This document shows positions 8,617 to 17,302 of a stretch of 42,325 bases of DNA, piece by piece. The first letter of the stretch is position 1. Each line of letters begins with the position of its first letter. The stretch is from an uncultured Massilimicrobiota sp. GTDB taxonomy: Bacteria; Bacillota_I; Bacilli_A; Erysipelotrichales; Coprobacillaceae. The stretch covers positions 1-42,325 of the forward strand of contig CALVFK010000002.1 in the NCBI GenBank assembly GCA_944326805.1. The letters run 5' to 3'. The translations under genes and the position numbers were made by a program. Below the pieces are notes generated by a model, which was not told the origin of the DNA, did no database searches, and worked only from the letters and a program-made list of their open reading frames with translations.

Positions 8617-9163
8617 GATGACCTCTCCTTTTTCTATAATTTCCACTTTGATAATAATGATACCAGTGTTGAGCAAAACCCGGTCTAAAAGGTCCTGACA
8701 TATTCATCGCCATATCAATCAATTGAGAAAGCTGAAGATGTAATATATCATCCAATTCATCACTATAATTCATGGCAGCTTTATGCTGCTGATATTCTTC
8801 TTCATCTAAAATTTTATATTTATAATCAGGAAAAACCTTTAAATCTAAATCATAATCAATATATTTCAAGGCTTCACCATCATATAATGTTGGAGATGCG
8901 ATATTACAATAAAAATGCACTCCTGTCTTACGAATCATACAAATCACATTATACCATTTTCGCTTAGGGAAATAACAAATGGCTGGTTCTCTTGTATACC
9001 ATTTACGACCATCAGCTTCTGTAACAAGCGTTCTATTGTTGACAACAATAAAATGATGTGGTGTTTCTTCTAAAACAAGCCCTTTATCCCAGCAGCGATG
9101 AATACTTCCATCATGTTTATAACAATGAATAAGGATATTTTGACCAACAAATGTCTTATTCAT
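8600..9163 (-). CDS. ntdp: Nucleoside tri-/diphosphate phosphatase, DUF402 family
   Basis: 187 residues. The segments YKHDGSIHR, TLVTEADGRKW, TREPAICYF, YNVICM and EALKYIDYDLDLKV closely follow the staphylococcal Ntdp/SA1684 family, which hydrolyses nucleoside tri- and diphosphates using divalent metal. The identification is from remembered family sequence, not a search. ATG 9163 is preferred over TTG 9169 because the GAGG site is then 9 nt away. It is the first gene of the tsa-rex cluster; an extended -10 box (TGTGTATAAT, TATAAT at 9193-9198) lies upstream. Confidence 0.88.
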   Translation of the reverse strand: MNKTFVGQNILIHCYKHDGSIHRCWDKGLVLEETPHHFIVVNNRTLVTEADGRKWYTREPAICYFPKRKWYNVICMIRKTGVHFYCNIASPTLYDGEALKYIDYDLDLKVFPDYKYKILDEEEYQQHKAAMNYSDELDDILHLQLSQLIDMAMNMSGPFRPGFAQHWYHYYQSGNYRKRRGHHGFSK

Positions 9164-9192
9164 AATCAATAACCTCTTTCTATAACAGAAAT

Positions 9193-9202
9193 ATTATACA
9201 CA
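9193..9202 (-). promoter_or_regulatory. -10 region for the ntdp-tsa-rex cluster
   Basis: TATAAT at 9193-9198 on the minus strand is preceded by TG-rich sequence, with no good -35 element at the normal spacing. It lies 30 bases before the ntdp start. The assignment is tentative. Confidence 0.45.
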
Positions 9203-9246
9203 AGTTCACCTCTTTTTTAAAGTAAATTTACTATTTTCTAATGTAT

Positions 9247-9275
9247 AAAAAAATCTCTCATAAAGAGAGATTAAA
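9247..9275 (-). terminator. Terminator after thiT
   Basis: On the minus strand AATCTCTC and GAGAGATT form an 8-bp stem with a 5-nt loop, followed by a T-tract. The thiT stop codon falls in the base of the stem. Confidence 0.85.
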
Positions 9276-9819
9276 AAGCATTTTTTAAACGTGAATATAA
9301 TAATGGCACAACAATCATACACAATATGAGCGTCGGTGCAACATAAATCGCATTATATCCTAATGAATAAACAATAGGGTTCATACCTTCAGGAGCATAG
9401 CTGGCAAACAAGAATGCACCAGATGCAAAATGAGATAAATACTTTAAAAACATAGCCAAAACAACACCCCAGCAAATAGAAATATGCCCTATTTTTTGAG
9501 TTTTGATTAATGGTGTTAAACCACAAACAGCCAGTGGTAAAACATAATCAAGTAAGACTGACCAAGGCCCATAATATTGAGCAATTCCTAATACAAATTG
9601 CAATAAAGCAACACCAACACCACAGATCACCCCATAACCGGCTCCCATCAAATATCCACATAACATAATCGCAATAACATCAACTGAAATCGTTCCACCT
9701 TGTGGCAGCGAAGGAATGACTTCATTGACATAACTTAAAACAAGTGTAATCGCCATAAACATCGCAAGCATACACATGTTTCTAATTGAGTACTCTACTC
9801 GCATCACATTTTTCATCAT
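9271..9819 (-). CDS. thiT: Thiamine ECF transporter S component ThiT
   Basis: 182 residues with about six hydrophobic segments. YYGPWSVLLDYVLPLAVCGL corresponds to the ThiT signature that lines the thiamine pocket. ThiT is the substrate-binding subunit and relies on a shared EcfA1A2T module. The upstream TPP riboswitch independently supports the thiamine assignment. The ATG at 9819 follows AAAGGAGAAG. It is monocistronic: a terminator follows within the stop codon. Confidence 0.95.
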   Translation of the reverse strand: MMKNVMRVEYSIRNMCMLAMFMAITLVLSYVNEVIPSLPQGGTISVDVIAIMLCGYLMGAGYGVICGVGVALLQFVLGIAQYYGPWSVLLDYVLPLAVCGLTPLIKTQKIGHISICWGVVLAMFLKYLSHFASGAFLFASYAPEGMNPIVYSLGYNAIYVAPTLILCMIVVPLLYSRLKNAF

Positions 9820-9848
9820 CTTTCTTCTCCTTTCATTCAGCCAACAAA

Positions 9849-9882
9849 TAAAAAAAGACTTTTCTACCCACGTAAAAAAGTC
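9849..9882 (-). terminator. Expression-platform terminator of the TPP riboswitch
   Basis: Minus-strand arms GACTTTT and AAAAGTC, with an inner TAC/GTA pairing, precede a T7 tract. The hairpin lies between the TPP aptamer and thiT, so ligand-induced termination is likely. Confidence 0.8.
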
Positions 9883-9896
9883 ACAATTTCATTATT

Positions 9897-9981
9897 TGCA
9901 CTCTCTACGCTGGCATTACCCAGTTCAGATCATAAGGGATAAGGTTTCCACCTTTCTCAGCAAAAATGCACCCCTGGCTTA
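9897..9981 (-). promoter_or_regulatory. TPP (THI-box) riboswitch of thiT
   Basis: On the minus strand the conserved blocks appear in order: CCAGGGGTGC, GCTGAGA, ATCCCTT-like, GATCTGAACTGGGTAATGCC and AGCGTAGAGA. This is the classic thiamine pyrophosphate aptamer. It is followed by an intrinsic terminator and then thiT, so TPP should switch thiamine uptake off. Confidence 0.97.
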
Positions 9982-9986
9982 TCTCT

Positions 9987-10014
9987 ATTATAATCCTTTT
10001 TAGAAAAAATACAA
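9987..10014 (-). promoter_or_regulatory. Promoter of the thiT transcript
   Basis: TATAAT lies at 9987-9992 on the minus strand, just upstream of the aptamer. A weak -35 (TTGTAT, 10009-10014) is 16 bases away. Confidence 0.55.
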
Positions 10015-10058
10015 ATATTTTTGATAAAACATTTTTTCCTAGTTTTTTTATAAATAAA

Positions 10059-10067
10059 TGTTATAAT
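10059..10067 (+). promoter_or_regulatory. Extended -10 promoter of ackA
   Basis: TGTTATAAT at 10059-10067 is an extended -10 element (TGnTATAAT). The -35 region is poor. The ackA ribosome site (GGGAGG) begins 14 bases downstream. Confidence 0.6.
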
Positions 10068-10094
10068 AAGAGGGAATTAAGGGAGGATAAGAAA

Positions 10095-11285
10095 ATGGCA
10101 AAAATTATTGCAGTTAATGCTGGTAGTTCATCTTTAAAATTTCAATTATTTGAAATGGATGATGAATCTGTCATTACTTCTGGTGTGATTGAAAGAATCG
10201 GTTTAGAAGACTCTATTTTTACAATTAAATTTAATGGTGAAAAAGATGTTCGTACTTTACCTATTCCAACACATAAAGAAGCTGTTCATTTATTATTAGA
10301 TACATTATTAGAAAAAAATATCGTATCATCACTTGAAGATATTAAAGGTGTTGGACATAGAGTTGTTCAAGGAGGTTCTTATTTTAAAGAATCTGCCGTT
10401 ATTGATGATGATGTTATTGGTAAAATTGATGAATTAAAATCATTAGCACCTTTACATAACCCAGCTCACTTAACAGGATACTATGCTTTTAAAGAAGCTA
10501 TTCCAAATGCTGGCGCAGTAGCTGTTTTTGATACAGCATTCCATCAAACATTAGAACCAAGATGTTATATTTATCCAATTCCATATAAATTCTACACTGA
10601 TTATAAAGTGAGAAAATATGGTGCACATGGAACTTCTCATTATTATGTTTCTCAAAAAGTCATTGAAAAATTAGGAAATCCTGAACATTCTAAAATCATT
10701 GTTGCTCACTTAGGAGCTGGAGGTTCTCTTACAGCAGTTAAAGATGGAAAATCTATTAATACTTCAATGGGATTTACACCATTAGCTGGAATTATGATGG
10801 GAACACGTAGTGGTGATTTGGATCCTTCTATTATTGACTATCTTATTGAACAAGTCGGTATGGATATGAAAGATGTTATTCATATGTTAAATAAAGAATC
10901 TGGTTTATTAGGTGTTTCTGGTGTATCAAGTGACTTTAGAGATGTCTTAAATGCAGCTAATGAAGGAAATGAAAGAGCAAAACTTGCGATTGATATTTTC
11001 TTTAGAAGAGTTATTGCTTATATTGGAAGATATTTTATTGCTTTAGGTGGATGTGATGCTATTGCATTTACAGCAGGTATTGGTGAAAACTCTGCTTATG
11101 CAAGAAAAGAAATTTTATCATTAGTAAGTGAAGCCTTAGGTATCATTGTTGATGACGACGCTAATGAAAATGGTGAAGGTGAACGTTTAATTTCTACACC
11201 AGAATCAAAAATTAAAGTTTATGTCATTCCAACAAATGAAGAACTTGTCATTGCTAGAGATACAAAACGCTTATTAAATTTATAA
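10095..11285 (+). CDS. ackA: Acetate kinase
   Basis: 396 residues, the normal length. VNAGSSSLKFQLF, GHRVVQGG, DTAFHQT, YGAHGTSH and HLGAGGSLTAVKDGKSINTSMG are conserved acetokinase blocks. AckA makes ATP and acetate from acetyl phosphate, the last step of the Pta-AckA fermentation route. The start at 10095 follows GGGAGGATAAGAAA; an upstream in-frame extension overlaps the promoter and is not used. No pta is adjacent. It is convergent with the adhesin gene and shares a terminator with it. Confidence 0.97.
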   Translation: MAKIIAVNAGSSSLKFQLFEMDDESVITSGVIERIGLEDSIFTIKFNGEKDVRTLPIPTHKEAVHLLLDTLLEKNIVSSLEDIKGVGHRVVQGGSYFKESAVIDDDVIGKIDELKSLAPLHNPAHLTGYYAFKEAIPNAGAVAVFDTAFHQTLEPRCYIYPIPYKFYTDYKVRKYGAHGTSHYYVSQKVIEKLGNPEHSKIIVAHLGAGGSLTAVKDGKSINTSMGFTPLAGIMMGTRSGDLDPSIIDYLIEQVGMDMKDVIHMLNKESGLLGVSGVSSDFRDVLNAANEGNERAKLAIDIFFRRVIAYIGRYFIALGGCDAIAFTAGIGENSAYARKEILSLVSEALGIIVDDDANENGEGERLISTPESKIKVYVIPTNEELVIARDTKRLLNL

Positions 11286-11290
11286 TCAAA

Positions 11291-11325
11291 AAGATGCAGA
11301 GATTTTTCTCCCTGCATCTTTTTTT
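11291..11325 (+). terminator. Bidirectional terminator between ackA and the adhesin gene
   Basis: AAGATGCAG (11291-11299) pairs with CTGCATCTT (11312-11320) and is followed by a T-tract. Read on the minus strand it also ends in five T, so it can serve both convergent genes. Confidence 0.85.
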
Positions 11326-14300
11326 ACATATTGTCTTCTTTTTTTGATCTATACTTCAACATGATCATCAAACCAAGACTTCCTCCAGCTAATATCATCA
11401 TATTCATGATATCTGATGAGTCCCCAGTTTTCACAATTACCGGTATTCTGCTATTTTCATACTGTAAGCTATGTATGTTTCCAATACCTTCAAGTTGATT
11501 GTCAATCACAATCTTCACGACTTCATCAGATAACTGATAACCTTGTGGTGCTTTGGTTTCTTTAAGAAAAACAATCTGACCATATGTTAAATCTGTAAAA
11601 GTCACTGTTCCTTTATTGATGTCAGCTTTGACTGTCTTTAATGGATTTTGACACTTTTCATCTGAATATAGCGTAAATTCAAAATCATTATGAACAATGT
11701 TTTGTTGTGTCTGACTGTCAATCTTATTGACCTGAATATCAGTTAAAACACGATAATCTGTCATTGTCAATGTCATATCCTGCATCTGATCCACAGTGAA
11801 AACAATTGATGATGCTTTCTTATATCCTTCTGGTGTTTTGATTTCAGTAAGTGTATAAGTTTCACCTGCTTTTAATCCTTTAACATTATGATATGTTCCA
11901 TCTGTTGTCCATTCATCAATGATGTTATTTTGCTGGTCAGTTATCTGTAAAATAGCATCCTTAACAGCAATCCCTTTGTCATCTATCTTTTGAACGCTCA
12001 CTCTTGTATCGACCATTGATAAATGCATATCTTCAGCTTCTTTGACTGTAAACTGTATTTCATTGGCAGTCACATATCCATCCGGTGTTTTGATTTCTTT
12101 TAAAATATAAGTTTCACCAACTTTCAATCCTTCTACAAAATGTTTAGTTTCATCACTGACCCATTGATCAACAATATTCTTTGTTTTGGTACTGACCACC
12201 TGTAACGTGGCCCCTTTGACAGGTTTTTCATCTGCATCTAACTTTGTCACATCTACCTGTGTATCTTTCATTACAATCGCTTGTTTGTTTTTAGACATTG
12301 TAAACTTCACATCTTTGGCATAAGTATAACCAAGTGGTGTCAAATCTTCACGATAGATATAATCTTTTCCCATGACAAGTCCTTTAATGAAGTGCGTCTT
12401 ACCATCACTTACCCAGTGTTCTATAGTTTCTCCAGTTTCAGCATCTATCACGGTGTATTCTCCACCTTTGAGTTCTGTTCCATTGAGATCTTGTTTAGAG
12501 AAATAAGTTTCTGTTAGCTTGTTGTTGACCGTCTTTTCGACTACATATTCTTTCGTTGTATTGTCTTTCATTTCAAATTCAAAGATGACAGGTTCATCCA
12601 GAAGCACATAGCCATCAACAGTCTTGATTTCTTCCACCTTATACTGTGCTCCATTTGTTCCAAGTGGTAAATCCTTTAATTCCAGTTTTCCACTTTCATC
12701 AATCATGTAAATACCATCAGTTGCAGTGTCCATGTTGACAGAATCACCTTTTTTGTAGATGATCTTTCCAGTTGCCGGATCAACAATATCGCTGTTAGCT
12801 GTTACTTTGAACTGTGCGCCACCAACCGCTGTATCTTTATCTAACTCAAATGTCTTATGTAAAATCAAATGACCTGTTGGTTTTTCATTAACAAATGTCA
12901 CTTCAATGACTGGCTGATGATCTTCATCAAAAATGATGTCCTGACGATCAGAAGAAATTTCAACCTTGATGTCATCACCTATTAAGAATCCTTCAGGTGT
13001 TTTCAATTCTTCAAGAGTATATAATCCTGATTCTACCATATCATCCAAGACAACATATCCCTTTTCATCAGTCGTCCATTCATCCTTATAAACTAAACCG
13101 ACTTTCTGCTTAACATAATTTCCATCTTCATCTTTTAGCTTGAATGTGGCATGAGATAAAGTGACTTTCTGCCCCTGATGATCAGTTTTAACAATCTTTA
13201 GCCATGCCTTGAATGGAGCATTGTTGACCATTCTATATTCAATTTCCTGATCTTCATCAATAGTGATAAAGAAATCACCACTGGCATAATAATTTTCTGG
13301 TGTTTTTGTTTCCTTGATTTGATAGATACCATAAGGCAAATCAACAGATGTATCTCGCCCTGTTTGATCTGTGACGAGCACATCATATGTTTTGGATTTT
13401 TCCCATCCATTCTTTTGAACATCTGAGTAAAGTTTGATTGTAAATTCAACACCTGCCAAACCTTGTGTGATACCACTTGATCCATCAGAACCCATCTTAG
13501 CCACTTCCAGCTTTCCTTTGATGACCTGTTCCTTAGAAACAACATTTTGTGTCACAACCTGCTGTGTTGAATTAGAAGATGTCAATGTCACAATCTGTGG
13601 AGAATCCAACAAATATCCAATACTTGGTTTTGTTTCCTCGACACGGTAACTTCCCATTGGCAAATTAGACCAAGAAATTTTCGCATGACTGTTAGTTGTC
13701 TTCGTTCCTGTATCACCCCAGACACCATTACCAACTGTCTTTTGAGAAATAACTTCATCTTTTTTATAAAGTACTGTCCCATCAGCTGGACTGAGAATAT
13801 TCTGATTAGCTTTTAAAACATATTCCGCTTCTTTTAAAGTGGCATCACCTTGAGCAGTATTACCAGTTTCCTTATCCTGTTTTTCGAGTTCAATTTTCCC
13901 TAGAACAGGCTCATTATAGATTTCAATCGCATAAGTTTTGCCATTTTCAGTCACACTTTGGTTCTTTTCCAGTGTCACAATGACATAGTTTTGTGGCGCT
14001 TCCTTTTCACGAATCGTATACGTTCCATAATCAAGTAAACCTGTTTTGGCAATACCTTCATTGTTTGTAGATATTGTCGAAACAACATGACTGCCACTCA
14101 ATACTTCAAACTTTGTCCCAGCTTTCTTGACTATCTCTCCTGTTTTCTTATCTTTCTTGACAACTTGAATATAGCCTTGTTTCCAGTTATTGGTTTGTGT
14201 AAATGAAGCTGTCTGTCCAGCTTTTAATTCGACTGAATGAACTGTTGAATCCAAAACAAGATGATCTGGCACTTTAATTTCCTGTATATAGACAGTTGTC

Positions 14301-15439
14301 GGTTTTAATTGACTGATTGTCACTGTTCCATCTTTTCCAGTTGTATATGTACCTAGACTTGGATTCATATTGGCATTATAGGAAATCTTGAACTGTACAT
14401 CAGCAATATCATTTCCCTTATTGTCCTTCTTGGCAATCTTTAAAGCAGACGTTCCTATCTTGATTTTAAAGAAAGCACTTGGTAAAGCTTCATCCAGTTT
14501 TCCAGCAATCGCAACTTTTTGATAACTTTCAGAACTATCCAGACAAATAAGCTGTCTTTTGTTTAAATCAAGACTGTTTGTTGCTGAAACAGTTTTGGTA
14601 TTTTCAAAAGAAGCATTGGCTGTCACTTTGAGAACATTTCCGCTTTTATCAAATGATAAACCATCAGATTTGAAATCATATCTATCCAAGACACTATTTT
14701 GATCATTCATCTCCATATAGTAATGACGGCCATCAAAGTCCGTCATTTCGTAAGTCTTGGCTAAACTTTCACTTTTTGCAGAAAAGCTTGGAATCTTGCT
14801 CCAGGATATCAATGTTTCACTATAAGAATCATAGTATTTTTTGACATTGGATTTTGTTGTAGAGTTAGACCAATTCAATGCGTTATAGACTGAAGTCGCT
14901 CCACTCGTTGTCACTCCTCGATAGCTTCCATCTGCCTTTCTTTCACCTACCATGATTTCCCATACAATGATCTGAGCAGCATACCATTGATAGGCATTAC
15001 CTTTGACTGCTTTTAATGATCCACTCGTATTGTATTCCACATTGATTTTTGTAGGAGCAAGACTTAAGACTCTACTAATCAATGTTTCTTTTTGTGAAGC
15101 ACTTAAGTATTTATTTTTCTGTGCTTCTTCAATCAAATCAATCGTATCAGTCGGTGTATACTGTGTTCCATCATGAACAGCCTTGCCATGTTCAAGACAA
15201 TAAAAATACTGCCCATTTGTTGTTAAAAGAACAGTTACACCTTCATCATAGGCACTTTCATCCAAGATTGTGCCATCATTGAGTTTGGCTCCATCTTTTG
15301 TCGTGACACCTGGCAAATAATTGTAGGTGTTCATCTCATAAGATGCTGCGTGAACTTGACTTATGTTCAACGCAAATAAACAAGATAAAATTGATAATAA
15401 AACTTTTTTGAATGCATGAAATAGTTTATGTTTATTCAT
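11324..15439 (-). CDS. Large cell-wall adhesin: thioester domain plus ~10 SpaA/Cna-B repeats
   Basis: 1371 residues. A signal peptide ends near Ala32 (HAASYE). Residues ~35-325 resemble a thioester (TQXA) adhesin domain: Cys81 in YFYCLEHGK and Gln156 in YAAQIIVWE are the expected bond partners. From ~330 to ~1325 there are about ten prealbumin-like SpaA/Cna-B modules. Each begins with a 'xxKxD' strand (KIAKKD, QVVKKD, ELEKQD, KIVKTD, DVTKLD, NKID) and ends with an E-K-TP-GY block, consistent with intramolecular Lys-Asn isopeptide bonds. The C-terminus has IVKTGD (1335-1340), a hydrophobic segment and a basic tail, a sorting signal without the usual LPxTG proline. No sortase is in the window. 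It probably presents a covalently attaching tip domain on a stalk at the cell surface. Ribosome site: AGGAGGG. Confidence 0.9.
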   Translation of the reverse strand: MNKHKLFHAFKKVLLSILSCLFALNISQVHAASYEMNTYNYLPGVTTKDGAKLNDGTILDESAYDEGVTVLLTTNGQYFYCLEHGKAVHDGTQYTPTDTIDLIEEAQKNKYLSASQKETLISRVLSLAPTKINVEYNTSGSLKAVKGNAYQWYAAQIIVWEIMVGERKADGSYRGVTTSGATSVYNALNWSNSTTKSNVKKYYDSYSETLISWSKIPSFSAKSESLAKTYEMTDFDGRHYYMEMNDQNSVLDRYDFKSDGLSFDKSGNVLKVTANASFENTKTVSATNSLDLNKRQLICLDSSESYQKVAIAGKLDEALPSAFFKIKIGTSALKIAKKDNKGNDIADVQFKISYNANMNPSLGTYTTGKDGTVTISQLKPTTVYIQEIKVPDHLVLDSTVHSVELKAGQTASFTQTNNWKQGYIQVVKKDKKTGEIVKKAGTKFEVLSGSHVVSTISTNNEGIAKTGLLDYGTYTIREKEAPQNYVIVTLEKNQSVTENGKTYAIEIYNEPVLGKIELEKQDKETGNTAQGDATLKEAEYVLKANQNILSPADGTVLYKKDEVISQKTVGNGVWGDTGTKTTNSHAKISWSNLPMGSYRVEETKPSIGYLLDSPQIVTLTSSNSTQQVVTQNVVSKEQVIKGKLEVAKMGSDGSSGITQGLAGVEFTIKLYSDVQKNGWEKSKTYDVLVTDQTGRDTSVDLPYGIYQIKETKTPENYYASGDFFITIDEDQEIEYRMVNNAPFKAWLKIVKTDHQGQKVTLSHATFKLKDEDGNYVKQKVGLVYKDEWTTDEKGYVVLDDMVESGLYTLEELKTPEGFLIGDDIKVEISSDRQDIIFDEDHQPVIEVTFVNEKPTGHLILHKTFELDKDTAVGGAQFKVTANSDIVDPATGKIIYKKGDSVNMDTATDGIYMIDESGKLELKDLPLGTNGAQYKVEEIKTVDGYVLLDEPVIFEFEMKDNTTKEYVVEKTVNNKLTETYFSKQDLNGTELKGGEYTVIDAETGETIEHWVSDGKTHFIKGLVMGKDYIYREDLTPLGYTYAKDVKFTMSKNKQAIVMKDTQVDVTKLDADEKPVKGATLQVVSTKTKNIVDQWVSDETKHFVEGLKVGETYILKEIKTPDGYVTANEIQFTVKEAEDMHLSMVDTRVSVQKIDDKGIAVKDAILQITDQQNNIIDEWTTDGTYHNVKGLKAGETYTLTEIKTPEGYKKASSIVFTVDQMQDMTLTMTDYRVLTDIQVNKIDSQTQQNIVHNDFEFTLYSDEKCQNPLKTVKADINKGTVTFTDLTYGQIVFLKETKAPQGYQLSDEVVKIVIDNQLEGIGNIHSLQYENSRIPVIVKTGDSSDIMNMMILAGGSLGLMIMLKYRSKKEDNM

Positions 15440-15507
15440 CCTTTTCCCTCCTTTTTGTGGCTAAACATAACTTTTTGTCTACATCACCTCCTTTCATTGA
15501 AGACAAA

Positions 15508-15532
15508 AAAAGACAGGTTTTCTCCTGCCATG
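15508..15532 (-). terminator. Second hairpin with T-tract upstream of the adhesin
   Basis: On the minus strand GGCAGG and CCTGTC (one G-T pair) form a 6-bp stem with an AGAAAA loop, followed by a T7 tract. It lies between azlD and the adhesin start, so it may be a backup terminator or an attenuator. Confidence 0.6.
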
Positions 15533-15550
15533 AAATTAATTTGATAATGA

Positions 15551-15573
15551 AAAAATCCCATTTAAAATGGGAT
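15551..15573 (-). terminator. Terminator at the azlD stop codon
   Basis: ATCCCATT and AATGGGAT form an 8-bp stem on the minus strand with a three-base loop. The azlD stop codon TAA lies within this hairpin, and a T-tract follows. Confidence 0.85.
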
Positions 15574-15873
15574 CACTATTTGGGCTATAAAACTACATAT
15601 CACTGTCATACATGCTACAAAAACAAGTCCTTTTTGTCGATAAGCAAAATAAATACCTGCCAATCCCCCTATAAGAGCACTAGCTATATTTCCAGTTGCA
15701 TAAAGAATACTTGGAAAAGTTAAAGCCGATAACACTGCATAGGGAACATAATACAAAAGTGAGCGGATAAAACGAGAATGGATTTCTTTTTTAAAAAACG
15801 TGAGTGGCAACATTCTAGGCAAATAAGTCATGACTGCCATAACCAAAACAGTCGTCAGTAAATAACTTGTCAT
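15562..15873 (-). CDS. azlD: Branched-chain amino acid exporter small subunit AzlD
   Basis: 103 residues with about four membrane segments. MTYLPRMLPLTFF is typical of the AzlD family. AzlD pairs with AzlC to export branched-chain amino acids (and azaleucine) across the cytoplasmic membrane. Its ATG shares one base with the azlC stop (TAATG), so the two are translationally coupled. The coding sequence ends inside its own terminator hairpin. Confidence 0.9.
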   Translation of the reverse strand: MTSYLLTTVLVMAVMTYLPRMLPLTFFKKEIHSRFIRSLLYYVPYAVLSALTFPSILYATGNIASALIGGLAGIYFAYRQKGLVFVACMTVICSFIAQIVIPF

Positions 15874-16568
15874 TATTCTTTTTCCTCAACAGGGTAGCGC
15901 CAAGCTCCATACAATGCTGCCAGTAATGTTGCGATAATCAATTGAAATCCATTCGATAATCCTTGAAATAAAGGAAACACATACATCAATGTTGAAAGAA
16001 CAGCTGCCAACACAACAACTTCTCCAATAGCACGCGATTTTGAAGATGCAGGAATAATAATAGCTAAAAACATACCATATAAAGCCAGTCCCATTGCACT
16101 TTGTAAAGAGGCTGGTAATAGATTAGTTAATGTTTCACCTGCCAGTGTTCCACTTGTCCACCCGATAATCGGTATCAGTATAAAACCTGCCATAAAAGGA
16201 AAAGAAAGAGTCTGCTGTTCTAATGATGCCAGACTAAATGTTTCATCTGTAATACCAAAAGAAATCACCATTCTTTCAAGTGTTGACATCTTTTGATCAA
16301 TCTTTTGACTTAAAGACAATGACATTAAAAAATAACGAGCATTAATCATCAAGAGTGTTAAAGCAGTTTCCATATAAGATGCCTGAACAAGCATTAAGGA
16401 CACCCCTGCAAACTGTCCTGATGATGTTAAATTTGTTATAGAAATCAAAGTTGCCAGTCCTAATGGTAAGCCACTTGAAGCCACAAAAACACCAAAAGAA
16501 AAAGAAACTGGAAAATATCCTAAAGCAATCGGCAAAGATCTTCTACACCCACTCAAAAATTCCTCCAT
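15873..16568 (-). CDS. azlC: Branched-chain amino acid exporter large subunit AzlC
   Basis: 231 residues and strongly hydrophobic. The start region LPIALGYFPVSFSFGVFVASSGLP and the downstream MINARYFLMSLSLSQ are hallmark AzlC segments. The ATG at 16568 is preceded by GGAGGGG and gives the usual family N-terminus; a longer in-frame start at 16601 is less likely. It lies 42 bases after the PemK-like gene on the same strand and overlaps azlD by one base. Confidence 0.92.
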   Translation of the reverse strand: MEEFLSGCRRSLPIALGYFPVSFSFGVFVASSGLPLGLATLISITNLTSSGQFAGVSLMLVQASYMETALTLLMINARYFLMSLSLSQKIDQKMSTLERMVISFGITDETFSLASLEQQTLSFPFMAGFILIPIIGWTSGTLAGETLTNLLPASLQSAMGLALYGMFLAIIIPASSKSRAIGEVVVLAAVLSTLMYVFPLFQGLSNGFQLIIATLLAALYGAWRYPVEEKE

Positions 16569-16610
16569 CAAATCCCCTCCATATATCCCTATATGATACA
16601 TGAATCAAGA

Positions 16611-17132
16611 TTACTTATCAAATAAATTTTTTTCAATAAATGTCATAATTTCTTCTCTTGATGTTAAAACTTGATAAAAAGACTTTCTTAAATCTAATCT
16701 TTGAATATCTACTGAGCGAATATCACTCAATTGAATACGACAATATGTTATATGTGTATCAGTTTTTATTTTAATATCTTTTTCAAAAAGTGGGTTAACA
16801 GGTGTCGAATCTTTCTTGATAGATGTACAGGGAACAACAAGCATCTTATATCCCATATCTTTCAAAACATAACACCAATGTCCATCCATTAATTCTTTAG
16901 GAAAACCTCGTCCAATATTAAAATAAGCCAATTCATGGATATGCGGTCTTTTATGTACATGATAGAAAGTCTGATTACAATCCCCATCTTTTACAAGATG
17001 ACAATAGAAATATTCCAGCTGGCTCGTTTGATGCAACAAAGCATAGCTATATTTTTCAACATCATAAACACCGGATTCTTCTAATTTTTTTAAAGATTTA
17101 TTCATTTCTAGTAAATTATTACGTATACTCAT
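16611..17132 (-). CDS. PemK/MazF-like protein, solitary
   Basis: 173 residues. Residues ~70-160 contain ELAYFNIGRGFPKELMDGHWCYVLKDMGYKMLVVPCTSIK-type sequence (read in parts), which fits the PemK/MazF toxin barrel: a GRG-containing first strand, HWCYVL, then VVPCTS. The N-terminal ~70 residues are an extra, mostly helical region. MazF-type proteins are mRNA endoribonucleases normally neutralised by an adjacent antitoxin, but no antitoxin gene is next to it. Upstream is the divergent glmS control region; downstream is azlC. Toxin activity is not demonstrated; it may be a domesticated member. The ribosome site is AGGAGGG. Confidence 0.6.
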   Translation of the reverse strand: MSIRNNLLEMNKSLKKLEESGVYDVEKYSYALLHQTSQLEYFYCHLVKDGDCNQTFYHVHKRPHIHELAYFNIGRGFPKELMDGHWCYVLKDMGYKMLVVPCTSIKKDSTPVNPLFEKDIKIKTDTHITYCRIQLSDIRSVDIQRLDLRKSFYQVLTSREEIMTFIEKNLFDK

Positions 17133-17268
17133 AATAACCCTCCTATTATTTATATACGCATATTTTTCTCATTTTTCTTTTTTTTAAACGAAATTTTTTT
17201 ATTTTTTTATTTTACAGGTGTGATGAAGTGATTTTTAAAATATGAAAACTATTATCTAACGGTTCATG

Positions 17269-17274
17269 TATAAT
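17269..17274 (+). promoter_or_regulatory. -10 element of the glmS transcript
   Basis: TATAAT at 17269-17274 is preceded by TG. A clear -35 is not seen. It predicts a transcript start near 17281, leaving about 22 nt before the ribozyme cleavage site. Confidence 0.5.
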
Positions 17275-17302
17275 AGCATTATTGATGAAGTCACAATCTA
17301 TA

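Noticed and set aside
12281-13782. Several long open frames on both strands inside the adhesin gene
   Set aside because: They lie in other frames of the repeat-rich adhesin, lack ribosome sites and show no protein-like composition.
15436-15505. A ~21-codon frame (MKGGDVDKK...) before the adhesin start
   Set aside because: No ribosome site precedes its ATG; the purine-rich stretch inside it is more likely the adhesin's own leader.
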